NCBI GenBank assembly: GCA_023432725.1
Contig: JAEYUH010000174.1
Coordinates: 1-16,263, forward strand
Length of the DNA stretch: 16,263 nt
Reading direction: 5' to 3'
Origin: Actinomycetes bacterium
Lineage (GTDB): Bacteria; Actinomycetota; Actinomycetes; Propionibacteriales; Propionibacteriaceae
Part shown: positions 7,608 to 14,976 of the stretch, in pieces
Layout of the letters: every line of letters starts with the position of its first letter
Position numbering within the stretch: position 1 is the stretch's first letter
Program-made: the position numbers and the translations under genes
Notes under the pieces: generated by a model
Seen by the model: the letters and a program-made list of their open reading frames with translations, nothing else
Told to the model about the DNA's origin: nothing
Databases searched by the model: none

Positions 7608-9131
7608 ATGACCACCGTCCGCCACAGGCCGGACGACCTCCGCGACCTGGCCGAGACCCGGCTGGACGAACTGGGCGTCGAGCTCGTGCCCGGCGACCTG
7701 CCGGCTCCGACGGCGCTCGCCGCCGAGCCGCTGTTCCACCTCGCCGCCAGCACGCCGGCGCAGGTGGGCCAGGCAGTGGCCGCGGCCCAGGACGCCTTCC
7801 GCAGCTGGCGTGAGGTGCCCGCGCCGGTCCGCGGGCAGCTGGTCCGCCGGTTCGGTGAGCTGCTGCGCGAGCACAAGGCGGCGCTGGCCGACCTCGTCAC
7901 CCTCGAGGCGGGCAAGATCACCTCCGAGGCGCTCGGCGAAGTGCAGGAGATGATCGACATCTGCGATTACGCGGTCGGCCTCTCCCGGCAGCTGTGGGGA
8001 AAGACGATCGCCAGCGAGCGCCCCGGCCACCGCGTCGCGGAGACCTGGCACCCGCTCGGCGTGGTCGGCATCATCTCGGCCTTCAACTTCCCGGTCGCGG
8101 TCTGGTCGTGGAACACCGCCCTCGCCCTCGTCTGCGGCGACCCGGTGGTGTGGAAGCCCTCGGAGTCCGCGTCGCTGAGCGCCCTCGCAGCGAACGCGCT
8201 GCTGCAGCGGGCGATCGCCGAGCAGGGCCACCCCGCCGCGCTCAGCCAGGTCGTGCTCGGCGGGGCCACCGTCGGCGAGGCCCTGGTGGACGACCCGCGG
8301 GTAGCGCTGCTCAGCGCCACCGGTTCGGTGCGGATGGGACGGGCGGTGGCGCCACGCGTGGCGGCCCGGTTCGGCCGCAGCCTGCTGGAACTCGGCGGGA
8401 ACAACGCGGCGATCGTGACCCCGTCCGCTCCGCTCGACCTCGCCGTCCGCGGCATCGTCTTCTCCGCCGCCGGCACCGCAGGCCAGCGCTGCACCACGCT
8501 GCGCCGACTGATCGTGCACTCCAGCATCGCCGAGGAGGTCACCGGACGCATCACGCGTGCCTACGCGTCGCTCCCGATCGGCAGCCCGCTGGACCCCGCC
8601 ACGCTGGTGGGGCCGCTGCTGAACGCCGCCGCCGGCGAGAAGTTCCTCGCCGCCGTCGAGCAGGCCAAGGCTCAGGGTGGCACGGTGCTCGCGGGCGGCC
8701 GGCTGGTGCCGGTCGACGGCTCGGACGCCACCTTCGCCGAGCCCACCCTGATCGCCATGCCGGGGCAGTCGGGGATCGTGTGCGAGGAGACCTTCGCCCC
8801 GATCCTGTATGTGCTGACCTACGACGACTTCGACGAGGCGATAGCCCTGAACAACGGGGTCAGCCAGGGGCTCTCGGCGGCGGTCTTCACCCGCGACCAG
8901 GCCGAGGCTGAACGGTTCACCTCGGCCGCGGGCGCCGACACCGGTATCGCCAACGTCAACATCGGCACTTCGGGCGCCGAGATCGGGGGAGCCTTCGGCG
9001 GCGAGAAGGAGACCGGCGGCGGACGCGAGTCCGGCTCGGACTCCTGGCACGCCTACATGCGCATGGCCACGAACACCATCAACTACTCCTCGGAGCTGCC
9101 GCTCGCCCAGGGCGTCAACTTCGGTGGTTGA
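7608..9131 (+). CDS. pcd: Aminoadipate semialdehyde / piperideine-6-carboxylate dehydrogenase
   Basis: A 507-residue NAD(P)-dependent aldehyde dehydrogenase of the ALDH7 (antiquitin-like) type. Given its partner Lat, it most likely oxidises alpha-aminoadipate semialdehyde to L-alpha-aminoadipate, the second step of the pathway. Catalytic elements are visible: Asn160 in IISAFNFPVAVWSWN, Lys183 in VVWKPSES, Glu261 in LELGGNNAAIV and nucleophile Cys295 in GTAGQRCTTLRRL; the ELGGNN and GQRCTT wording is typical of ALDH7. The C-terminal NIGTSGAEIGGAFGGEKETGGGRESGSDSW is also family-like. The stretch at about 30-50 (before STPAQVGQAV) is Ala/Pro-rich and lacks a clear NPATGE-type motif, a minor divergence. 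AGGAG (7598-7602) five bases before the ATG supports the start; the lat stop is 11 bases upstream. Confidence 0.93.
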   Translation: MTTVRHRPDDLRDLAETRLDELGVELVPGDLPAPTALAAEPLFHLAASTPAQVGQAVAAAQDAFRSWREVPAPVRGQLVRRFGELLREHKAALADLVTLEAGKITSEALGEVQEMIDICDYAVGLSRQLWGKTIASERPGHRVAETWHPLGVVGIISAFNFPVAVWSWNTALALVCGDPVVWKPSESASLSALAANALLQRAIAEQGHPAALSQVVLGGATVGEALVDDPRVALLSATGSVRMGRAVAPRVAARFGRSLLELGGNNAAIVTPSAPLDLAVRGIVFSAAGTAGQRCTTLRRLIVHSSIAEEVTGRITRAYASLPIGSPLDPATLVGPLLNAAAGEKFLAAVEQAKAQGGTVLAGGRLVPVDGSDATFAEPTLIAMPGQSGIVCEETFAPILYVLTYDDFDEAIALNNGVSQGLSAAVFTRDQAEAERFTSAAGADTGIANVNIGTSGAEIGGAFGGEKETGGGRESGSDSWHAYMRMATNTINYSSELPLAQGVNFGG

Positions 9132-10389
9132 GAAACCGCCCGGGGAGGGCGACGACCCGGGATGGCTCGGCTGGGCACCGGGCGATCGGGAGTACCTCCG
9201 GATCGCCATCGGCCTGTTCGCGGCCGGGTTCGCCACCTTCGCGCTGGTCTTCGACGCCCAGGCAGCCCTTCCCGTGATCAGCCGCGCGTTCGGAACCACC
9301 ACGGCGACCGCGGCGCTGACAGTGTCTGCGACCACCGTGGGACTGGCGGCGTCCGTGCTGGGCTGGGCGGTACTGGCCGACCGGATCGGCCGGGTCCAGG
9401 CGATGCGGATCTCCCTTGCTGCGGCCCTGCTCGCAGCGCTCGGCGTCGGGCTGGCGGGTGGGCTGTGGCAGCTCATCGCGTTGCGTGGCCTGCTCGGCCT
9501 TGCACTGGGTGCCGTCCCTGGGGTGGCGATGGCCTACCTCGCCGAGGAGCTGGCACCAGGGCGGGTGTCGGTAGCCGCGGGCATCTTCGTCGCGGGCAAC
9601 ACCGTCGGGGGCATCGTCGGACGGCTGGTCGCCGGGCTGGGCGCGGCAGCCTGGGGCTGGCGGGAAGGCTTCGTCCTCGTCGCGCTGCTCGCGGTCGCGA
9701 CGGCGGCGGTGTTCTGGCTGGCGACCCCCCCGCCCCGCGGCTTCGTCCCCGGCACCCGGGACCACTATCCGCTGCGCACCAGGATTCTGTTCCAGCTCAG
9801 GGATCCGGTGATGCTGGGCCTGTACGCCCAGGGGTTGCTGCTGATGGGAGCCTTCGGCGCGGTCTACAACCTCCTGGGCTACCGCCTGATCGCCAAGCCC
9901 TTCGCGCTGCCCGCCACCTGGGCCAGCCTGGTCTTCCTCGCCTATCTCGCCGGCACCCTCGCCAGCCGCTGCGGCGGTGCCCTGGCCCAGCGCTGGGGCC
10001 CCCTGCGGGTGATCCTGGCCGGCATCGCCATCCAGGTGGCGGGGGTGGCGCTGCTGGCTTCGGACCGGCTGGGGACCACGCTGGCGGGGCTGATCGTGTT
10101 CACGGTCGGCTGCTTCACCGCCCACCCCGTCGCCAGCGGACTGACCGGCCAGCGCGCCCGGCTCGGCAGGGCGCAGGCGACCGCGCTCTACCAGCTGGCC
10201 TGGCTGGGCGGCACGGCGGGGTTCGGCTGGCTCGCCGGGGTGTGCTTCGACACCTGGGGCTGGGACGCCGTGCTCGCCCTGGTCGCGGCGCTGTGCGCCA
10301 CCGCCGCAGGGCTCGCCTGGCTCGGGCTCCACACCCTGGCCGGACGCCGTCCGGCGCTGCCCGTCCCCGTGCTGGCGGGACGCGGCTGA
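9124..10389 (+). CDS. MFS transporter (YnfM-like), linked to the lysine operon
   Basis: A 421-residue membrane protein with about twelve hydrophobic segments and a hydrophilic N-terminus of about 25 residues. MFS signatures are LGWAVLADRIGRVQAMRISL after helix 2, the ALGAVPGVAMAYLAEEL helix, and AGNTVGGIVGRLVAG, a pattern found in the YnfM/YdhC group of putative efflux proteins. The GTG start overlaps the pcd stop by eight bases, so translational coupling to the lysine enzymes is likely, though there is no strong Shine-Dalgarno sequence. Export of aminoadipate or another product, or import of lysine-related compounds, is a guess from context only. Its stop is one base from the end of the convergent phoH gene, leaving no room for a separate terminator. 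Confidence 0.9.
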   Translation: MVEKPPGEGDDPGWLGWAPGDREYLRIAIGLFAAGFATFALVFDAQAALPVISRAFGTTTATAALTVSATTVGLAASVLGWAVLADRIGRVQAMRISLAAALLAALGVGLAGGLWQLIALRGLLGLALGAVPGVAMAYLAEELAPGRVSVAAGIFVAGNTVGGIVGRLVAGLGAAAWGWREGFVLVALLAVATAAVFWLATPPPRGFVPGTRDHYPLRTRILFQLRDPVMLGLYAQGLLLMGAFGAVYNLLGYRLIAKPFALPATWASLVFLAYLAGTLASRCGGALAQRWGPLRVILAGIAIQVAGVALLASDRLGTTLAGLIVFTVGCFTAHPVASGLTGQRARLGRAQATALYQLAWLGGTAGFGWLAGVCFDTWGWDAVLALVAALCATAAGLAWLGLHTLAGRRPALPVPVLAGRG

Positions 10390-10390
10390 C

Positions 10391-11734
10391 TCACAGCGCG
10401 ATGTCGGCCAGCAGGTCGGTCACCACCTCGGCGATCGGCGAGCGCTCCGAGCGGGTCAGCGTGACGTGGGCGAACAGCGGGTGCCCCTTCAACTTCTCGA
10501 CCACCGCGACCACGCCGTCGTGGCGTCCCACCCGCAGGTTGTCGCGTTGGGCGACGTCGTGGGTGAGCACCACGCGCGAGTTCTGGCCGATCCGGCTCAG
10601 CACCGTGAGCAGCACATTGCGCTCCAGCGACTGTGCCTCGTCCACGATCACGAAGGCGTCGTGCAACGAGCGGCCCCTGATGTGGGTCAGCGGCACCACC
10701 TCGAGCATGCCCCGGGCCAGCACCTCCTCGATGACGTTCTTGCTGGTCACCGAGCCGAGGGTGTCGAAGACCGCCTGCGCCCAGGGCGACATCTTCTCGC
10801 CCTCCGAACCGGGCAGGTAGCCGAGTTCCTGGCCGCCGACCGGGTAGAGCGGACGGAAGACGATCACCTTCTCGTGCAGTTGCCGCTCCAGCACCGCCTC
10901 GAGGCCGGCACACAGCGCCAGGGCCGACTTGCCCGTCCCTGCCCTGCCACCCAGGGAGACGATGCCCACCTCGTTGTCGAGCAGCAGGTCGAGCGCCACC
11001 CGCTGCTCGGCGGAGCGGCCGTGGATGCCGAAGGCCTCGCGGTCACCGCGGATCAGCCGCACCGAACCGTCGGCCTGAACGCGTCCCAGCGCCGACGAGG
11101 TCGAGCCGTGCAGCACGACGCCGGTGTGCACCGGGAGGTCGAGGGTCTGCGGGACGATCGCGGAACCGTCGGCGTACAGCGTGTCGATGGTGGACGCCTC
11201 CACGTCGACCTCCGCCATCCCCGTCCAGCCGGAGTCGTGCGCAAGCTCGTGCAGGTACTCCTCGGCGGTCAGTCCGACAGCCGAGGCCTTCACCCGCATC
11301 GGGAGGTCCTTGCTGACCAGGACGACGTCGTTGCCCTCGGCGCGGTAGTTCAGCGCGACAGCGAGGATCCGGGAGTCGTTGTCGCCCAGCCGGAAGCCCG
11401 GCGGCAGCACCTCGGGGTCGGTGTGGTTGAGCTCGACCCGCAGCGTCCCCTCCACCTCGTTGACCGGCACCGGGGAGTCGAGCTTGCCGTAGCGCACCCG
11501 CAGGTCGTCGAGGAAGCGCAGCGCCGCCCGCGCGAAGTAGCCCAGTTCGGGATGGTGGCGTTTCGCCTCGAGCTCGGTGATCACCACGATCGGGATCACC
11601 ACCGAGTGCTCGGCGAAGTTCCGCAGCGCGCCGGGGTCGCTGAGCAGGACCGAGGTGTCGAGGACGAAGGTCTTCAGGCCGGTGGCGATCGCTGGGGAGC
11701 CGATGAACGCGGTGCGGGTGGATGAGCGCGGCAC
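10391..11734 (-). CDS. phoH: PhoH family protein with N-terminal PIN domain
   Basis: A cytoplasmic protein of about 447 residues combining a PIN ribonuclease domain with a PhoH-type ATPase, the layout of mycobacterial PhoH2 (Rv1095), a sequence-specific RNA helicase and RNase. PIN residues are present: [37 protein letters not shown] and [14 protein letters not shown] supply the acidic metal ligands. The ATPase half has the Walker A motif [13 protein letters not shown], the PhoH stretch [20 protein letters not shown], Walker [12 protein letters not shown] and LTRSERSP near the end. GTG 11734 is preceded by AGGA four bases away; the frame also extends to GTG 11767, where no ribosome site is seen. 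Mycobacterial phoH2 has a small partner gene (phoA) upstream; none of that kind is evident here. Confidence 0.93.
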   Translation of the reverse strand: MPRSSTRTAFIGSPAIATGLKTFVLDTSVLLSDPGALRNFAEHSVVIPIVVITELEAKRHHPELGYFARAALRFLDDLRVRYGKLDSPVPVNEVEGTLRVELNHTDPEVLPPGFRLGDNDSRILAVALNYRAEGNDVVLVSKDLPMRVKASAVGLTAEEYLHELAHDSGWTGMAEVDVEASTIDTLYADGSAIVPQTLDLPVHTGVVLHGSTSSALGRVQADGSVRLIRGDREAFGIHGRSAEQRVALDLLLDNEVGIVSLGGRAGTGKSALALCAGLEAVLERQLHEKVIVFRPLYPVGGQELGYLPGSEGEKMSPWAQAVFDTLGSVTSKNVIEEVLARGMLEVVPLTHIRGRSLHDAFVIVDEAQSLERNVLLTVLSRIGQNSRVVLTHDVAQRDNLRVGRHDGVVAVVEKLKGHPLFAHVTLTRSERSPIAEVVTDLLADIAL

Positions 11735-11899
11735 GTGATCCTGATTCCCGGGGCCGCACGTCACCACGGTCCGGCCCCACTTGTGTGGTCAGCCGGGGGT
11801 GCTGGGGCCTGGTGCGGGCCCGCGGGTCCTGCTGCTGAGAGCCTGACGTCGCATGGACTGGGTACCTCCCGGCGCCCTGCGGTTGCCGGGCGCACTTGC

Positions 11900-11905
11900 A
11901 GAGTA
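11900..11905 (-). promoter_or_regulatory. Candidate -10 box of phoH
   Basis: On the minus strand TACTCT fits the TAnnnT pattern, with GACGGA-like sequence about 18 bases upstream as a weak -35. It would give phoH a 5' leader of about 160 bases containing the micro-ORF. This is supported only by the hexamer and its position. Confidence 0.35.
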
Positions 11906-11967
11906 GGTTGCGGATTTCCGCCGTCCGTCCAGCGACACGCCCAGCGAAACCAACTGTTCATCCACCA

Positions 11968-12030
11968 CCCCGGCTCCCGGGGACGGTTCCCCGGCTCACG
12001 GGGACGGTTCCCCGGCTCACGGGGACGGAC
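11968..12030. repeat. Three tandem 21-bp hairpin-forming repeats
   Basis: Units lie at 11968-11988, 11989-12009 and 12010-12030. Units 2 and 3 share their first 19 bases; unit 1 differs from unit 2 at a single base (CTCC against CTCA in the loop). Each contains CCCCG-GCTCA-CGGGG, a 5-bp stem with a 5-base loop. Across unit joints a second stem GGGGA-CGGT-TCCCC forms, so adjacent hairpins exclude one another. The array starts about 35 bases after the uppS stop and has no T tract. It may act as a transcript end or stabiliser, or be a REP-like element. Confidence 0.85.
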
Positions 12031-12064
12031 CCGCACCCCGCGGCGCCAAGCGTCCACCGAGGCG

Positions 12065-12874
12065 TCAATGGCCGAAGCGACGTTCCCGCTGGGAGTACGA
12101 CCGCAGCGCGCGGATGAAGTCGACCTTGCGGAAGTCGGGCCACAGGGCCTCGCAGAAGTAGAACTCGCTGTGGGCGGACTGCCAGATCAGGAAGCCGGAC
12201 AGCCGCTGCTCGCCGGAGGTCCTGATGATCAGGTCGGGGTCGGGCTGGCCCGCTGTGTAGAGGTGCTCGGAGATGTGGTCGATCTCGAGGGTGTCGGCCA
12301 GGTCGGCCAGGCTGGTGCCCTTGGTCGCCTCGTCGGCCAGCAGCGAGCGGACGGCGTCGCGCAGTTCGTGCCTGCCGCCGTAGGAGACGGCGACGTTGAC
12401 GTGCATGCCGCCGGCGGTCTCGGTCGAACCGGACGCCGCGCGCAGGTCGTCGGCGATCGCGGTCGGCAGCAGGTTGAGGTCTCCCACCACCTGGACGCGC
12501 CGGGTGCCGTCCGCGGCGAGGTCGACCACGAGATCCCGGATCACGTCGAGCAGCGGCGCCAGTTCGCCGTGTCCGGAGCGTTCCAGGTTCTCCGTGGACA
12601 GCACCCACAAGGTGACGATCGGGATGCCCACCTCTTCGCACCAGCCGATGAACTGTTTGAGCTTGTGGGCGCCGGCACGGTAGCCGACCACCAGCTCCTG
12701 CCCGGGCGCATTGGCGCGCGCCCACCGGCGGTTGCCGTCGGCGAGGACGGCGATGTGGTGCGGTAGCCGGTCGCGGTCGAGCTGGCGCAGCAGCCGCTGC
12801 TCGTAGGTCGCGTAGATCAGCCCGCGCGGGACGAGCGCTTTCACCGCAGACTTCAGGCCCCGACCCAACGCCAT
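12065..12874 (-). CDS. uppS: Isoprenyl transferase, Z-farnesyl diphosphate synthase type
   Basis: A cis-prenyltransferase of 269 residues that condenses isopentenyl diphosphate with an allylic diphosphate in the route to the polyprenyl phosphate carrier of cell-wall synthesis. The catalytic motif reads HIAVLADGNRRWAR (Asp46), where Ala replaces the usual Met before DGN. Other signatures are TLWVLSTENLERS, VNVAVSYGGRHEL and DPDLIIRTSGEQRLSGFLIW followed by SEFYF. The HIAVL.DGNRRWAR and RTSGEQRLSGFL wording matches M. tuberculosis Rv1086, which makes the short product omega,E,Z-farnesyl diphosphate, more than long-chain UppS. A second, long-chain synthase would then be expected elsewhere in the genome. 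ATG 12874 was chosen over GTG 12883 because a TAGAGT box lies seven bases before it. Confidence 0.94.
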   Translation of the reverse strand: MALGRGLKSAVKALVPRGLIYATYEQRLLRQLDRDRLPHHIAVLADGNRRWARANAPGQELVVGYRAGAHKLKQFIGWCEEVGIPIVTLWVLSTENLERSGHGELAPLLDVIRDLVVDLAADGTRRVQVVGDLNLLPTAIADDLRAASGSTETAGGMHVNVAVSYGGRHELRDAVRSLLADEATKGTSLADLADTLEIDHISEHLYTAGQPDPDLIIRTSGEQRLSGFLIWQSAHSEFYFCEALWPDFRKVDFIRALRSYSQRERRFGH

Positions 12875-12881
12875 GCGCCGC

Positions 12882-12887
12882 ACTCTA
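12882..12887 (-). promoter_or_regulatory. Leaderless-type -10 box of uppS, built on the permease stop codon
   Basis: On the minus strand TAGAGT is followed by seven bases (GCGGCGC) and the uppS ATG at 12874. Its first three bases are the TAG stop codon of the ABC permease, so a stop codon and a promoter element share the same DNA. No Shine-Dalgarno sequence is present. Confidence 0.62.
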
Positions 12888-13973
12888 CCGTCCGCTGCGC
12901 AGCGCTTCGCCGAGCCGCACCCGCGAGCCCATCCGCAGCAGCGAGTTCGAGTAGATCCGTGCCCCTACCCACACCGCGGCCGCGCAGGTGGCGGCGAGCA
13001 GTGCCAGCGAGAGCAGGGGCTCCCACCACTGCGCCTGGTCGAGGAAGAGCCGCAGCGGCATCCCCACGGGTGCCGAGAACGGCACGTACGACAGCACGGC
13101 GATCGCCGCCGGATTGTCATGCATGGTCACCACCAGCAGGTAGGGCGCCACGATGAGGATGGTCAGCGGGAACGTGGTGGAGCCGATGTCCTCCTGGCGC
13201 GAGACCAGCGCCCCCGCGGCGGCGAAGAGCGCGGCGAGCAGCACGAAGCCGAGCAGGAAGAAGACGGCGAACCAGCCCGCGGGCGCGCCCAGCCCCACCA
13301 CAAGGTCGAGCCGGCCGGTGGCCGCCAGCCCACCGACCCCGATCGTCAGGAACAGCACCACCTGCGCCATCGCGAGCAGCGTGTTCCCGATCACCTTGCC
13401 CGCCATCAGCGCCCGATCCGGAACCGCGGCGAGCAGGATCTCCACGATCCGGGTCTGCTTCTCCTCGATGACGCTCTGCGCGATGGTGGTGCCGAACAGG
13501 CTGGCCGCCATCAGGAACATCATCCCGAACCCGACCCCGACCAGCAGGCTGAGCCCCGAGCCGGCCGAGGTCGGGTCGAGGAACTCCACCTCCGGGGTGC
13601 GTGACAGGGCCATCAGGACGGCGGTCGGCACGGACTCCTCGACGACCACCGAGTAGCCCAGCGGACCGTCGGCGGCGACGATGGCGGCTTCGACTGTGCC
13701 GCCGCGGACCAGTTCCTCGGCGGCAGGACGATCCGGCACCCGGGTCACGTCGAGACTGGGGAGGTCGGCGACCAGGTCGATGACGTCGGCGGTGACGGCC
13801 ACCGGAACCGGGTCGGTCTGGCGAGCGACGGTGAAGCCGCTGATCACCGCCGCGGCCAGGCAGACCAGCACCACCACCGCGGTGGAGATCAGGAACGCCT
13901 TGCTGCGCAGCTTGGACAGGATCTCCCGCTCGGCGACCAGCCAGACCGCCCGGCTGGTCCGGACCGGGCTCAC
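12885..13973 (-). CDS. ABC-2 type transporter permease (NatB-like)
   Basis: A 362-residue integral membrane protein of the ABC-2 permease family, the membrane partner of the ATPase encoded just upstream. Topology is typical of NatB-type sodium/drug exporter permeases: a cytoplasmic REILSKLRSKAFLIS start, one N-terminal membrane helix (TAVVVLVCLAAAVISGFTV), a large extracytoplasmic domain of about 130 residues, then a cluster of five or six helices from about residue 165. The sequence FGTTIAQSVIEEKQTRIVEIL is the conserved cytoplasmic helix that contacts the ATPase. GTG 13973 overlaps the ATPase stop as GTGA and is preceded by GGGAGG seven bases away, a strong ribosome site; the frame is open further upstream but only inside the ATPase gene. 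The exported substrate is unknown. Confidence 0.93.
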   Translation of the reverse strand: MSPVRTSRAVWLVAEREILSKLRSKAFLISTAVVVLVCLAAAVISGFTVARQTDPVPVAVTADVIDLVADLPSLDVTRVPDRPAAEELVRGGTVEAAIVAADGPLGYSVVVEESVPTAVLMALSRTPEVEFLDPTSAGSGLSLLVGVGFGMMFLMAASLFGTTIAQSVIEEKQTRIVEILLAAVPDRALMAGKVIGNTLLAMAQVVLFLTIGVGGLAATGRLDLVVGLGAPAGWFAVFFLLGFVLLAALFAAAGALVSRQEDIGSTTFPLTILIVAPYLLVVTMHDNPAAIAVLSYVPFSAPVGMPLRLFLDQAQWWEPLLSLALLAATCAAAVWVGARIYSNSLLRMGSRVRLGEALRSGR

Positions 13974-14851
13974 GCGACCACCTCCCGGAAGATCTCGGCC
14001 AGGCTCGGCTGCACCCGACTGAACCGGACCACCTGCCCGGCCGCCACTGCGGTGCCGAGCACCCGCTGGGCGACCGCGTCCTCGGCGTCGAAGACGGCCG
14101 TGCCGTTGGCCAGTCTCACCAGGTCGAGCGCGGGCTCGGCGCCCACCCACCCCAGGTCACCGTCGGTCACCAGCTCGTAGCGCCGGCCCGCGTGCTCGCT
14201 GCGCAGGCCGGCCCGCGAACCGGCGGCGCGGATGCGTCCGGCCGCGATGATCACCAGGTCGTCGCACAGCCGCTCGACCAGGTCGAGCTGGTGGGAGGAG
14301 AACAGGACGCAGGCGCCGGCGGCAGCCCGTTCCTGCAGGACCGCGGCGACCACGTCCACAGCCAGCGGGTCGAGGCCGGAGAAGGGCTCGTCGAGAATCA
14401 GCACCGACGGCTCGTGCACCATCGCGGCAGCCAACTGGGCGCGCTGCTGGTTGCCGAGCGAAAGGCTCTCGACGAGGTCGTTGAGCCGCTCGGCCAACCC
14501 CAGCCGGGTCAGCAGCGCCCGCGCCCTGTCGGTCGCCTCGGTCCGGGAGTAGCCGTGCAAGCGGGCCAGGTAGGCGACCTGCTCCAGCACCTTCATCTTG
14601 GGGTAGAGCCCCCGCTCCTCCGGCATGTAGCCGAAGCCGCGACGGTCAGCCGCGGTCACCGGGGCGCCGTCCAGCAGCACCTGCCCGGCGTCGGCGGCCA
14701 GCACTCCGAGGACGATCCGCATGGCAGTCGTCTTCCCGGCGCCGTTCGCCCCGACGAAGCCGGTCAGCCGTCCGGGCGCGACCTCGAAGCCCACCCGGTC
14801 GAGCGCCTGGACCTGTCCGTACGCCTTGGAGACTCCCTGCAGAACGAGCAT
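13970..14851 (-). CDS. ABC transporter ATP-binding protein (NatA-like)
   Basis: A 293-residue ATPase that drives the exporter completed by the overlapping permease gene. All nucleotide-binding motifs are visible: Walker A GANGAGKTT, Q-loop region GYMPEERGLYPKMKV, the signature ESLSLGNQQRAQLAAAMV (LSLGNQQ in place of LSGGQ, usual for this PEERGLY subgroup), Walker B LILDEPFSGLDP, and the H-loop SSHQLDLVERLCDD. A C-terminal domain of about 85 residues ends in SLAEIFREVV, as in NatA/DrrA-like exporters. ATG 14851 (MLVLQGVSKAYGQ) is where ABC domains normally begin and has a leaderless-type TAGCGT box seven bases upstream. The frame continues open to 14965, but that would cross the promoter region shared with the divergent VOC gene. 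Confidence 0.94.
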   Translation of the reverse strand: MLVLQGVSKAYGQVQALDRVGFEVAPGRLTGFVGANGAGKTTAMRIVLGVLAADAGQVLLDGAPVTAADRRGFGYMPEERGLYPKMKVLEQVAYLARLHGYSRTEATDRARALLTRLGLAERLNDLVESLSLGNQQRAQLAAAMVHEPSVLILDEPFSGLDPLAVDVVAAVLQERAAAGACVLFSSHQLDLVERLCDDLVIIAAGRIRAAGSRAGLRSEHAGRRYELVTDGDLGWVGAEPALDLVRLANGTAVFDAEDAVAQRVLGTAVAAGQVVRFSRVQPSLAEIFREVVA

Positions 14852-14858
14852 GCCGCCG

Positions 14859-14864
14859 ACGCTA
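14859..14864 (-). promoter_or_regulatory. Leaderless-type -10 box of the ABC ATPase gene
   Basis: On the minus strand TAGCGT is followed by seven bases (CGGCGGC) and the ATG at 14851, with no Shine-Dalgarno sequence. The arrangement matches the boxes before the GNAT and uppS genes and decides the start of this gene. Confidence 0.62.
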
Positions 14865-14907
14865 CCGCCGCGCGGGGTCGTGACGGTGAAGGATTGCCTG
14901 CTTGCTA

Positions 14908-14937
14908 TTGACACGTCCGCTTGCTTTTTGCAAGTAT
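14908..14937 (+). promoter_or_regulatory. Promoter of the VOC-HxlR operon
   Basis: A perfect TTGACA (-35, 14908-14913) is followed after 18 bases by AAGTAT (14932-14937), a moderate -10 box. It sits in the most AT-rich patch of the window, in the divergent gap between the ABC ATPase and VOC genes. Unlike the leaderless genes, this transcript would have a leader of about 30 bases with a good GGAGG ribosome site (14966-14970). Confidence 0.55.
14920..14934. promoter_or_regulatory. Operator dyad CTTGC-T5-GCAAG, likely HxlR site
   Basis: A perfect 5-bp inverted repeat with a TTTTT centre fills the spacer between the -35 and -10 elements of the VOC promoter. An extra half site CTTGC stands 19 bp upstream (14901-14905), on the other side of TTGACA. 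Occupancy would block RNA polymerase, so repression by the HxlR protein of the same operon is the natural reading. The binding protein is inferred from position. Confidence 0.6.
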
Positions 14938-14976
14938 CGCTGTCAGCCGAAGAACCCACCCCCACGGAGGCACCCC

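Larger units (their letters stand above)
11735..12064. other. 330-bp gap between uppS and phoH
   Basis: No convincing gene lies here. Reading on the minus strand, from uppS toward phoH, it holds three 21-bp GC-rich tandem repeats (11968-12030), then a candidate phoH promoter around 11900-11905, then a possible 21-codon micro-ORF (11789-11854), then the phoH start region. A stretch of lower G+C occurs at about 11900-11960. Confidence 0.6.

Noticed and set aside
6256..9131. lat and pcd as the start of a cephamycin-type beta-lactam cluster.
   Set aside because: No ACV synthetase, isopenicillin N synthase or related genes occur in the window, and the lrp-lat-pcd order matches the mycobacterial lysine-catabolic arrangement.
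7536..9476. A 646-codon minus-strand frame opposite pcd.
   Set aside because: It is antisense to an aldehyde dehydrogenase with all catalytic residues intact; its composition is Arg/Gly/Ala-rich and not protein-like.
9162..10820. A 552-codon open frame on the plus strand overlapping the second MFS gene and running antisense into phoH.
   Set aside because: It is out of frame with the MFS gene, rich in Arg, Gly and Pro, and crosses two real genes.
11968..12030. The 21-bp repeats as a CRISPR array.
   Set aside because: The units are directly adjacent with no spacers and are themselves palindromic, so this is a simple tandem repeat.
13974..14150. Extended N-terminus of the ABC permease upstream of GTG 13973.
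   Set aside because: It lies wholly within the ATPase gene, is Arg/Gly-rich, and the GTG has a strong GGGAGG site and a GTGA overlap.
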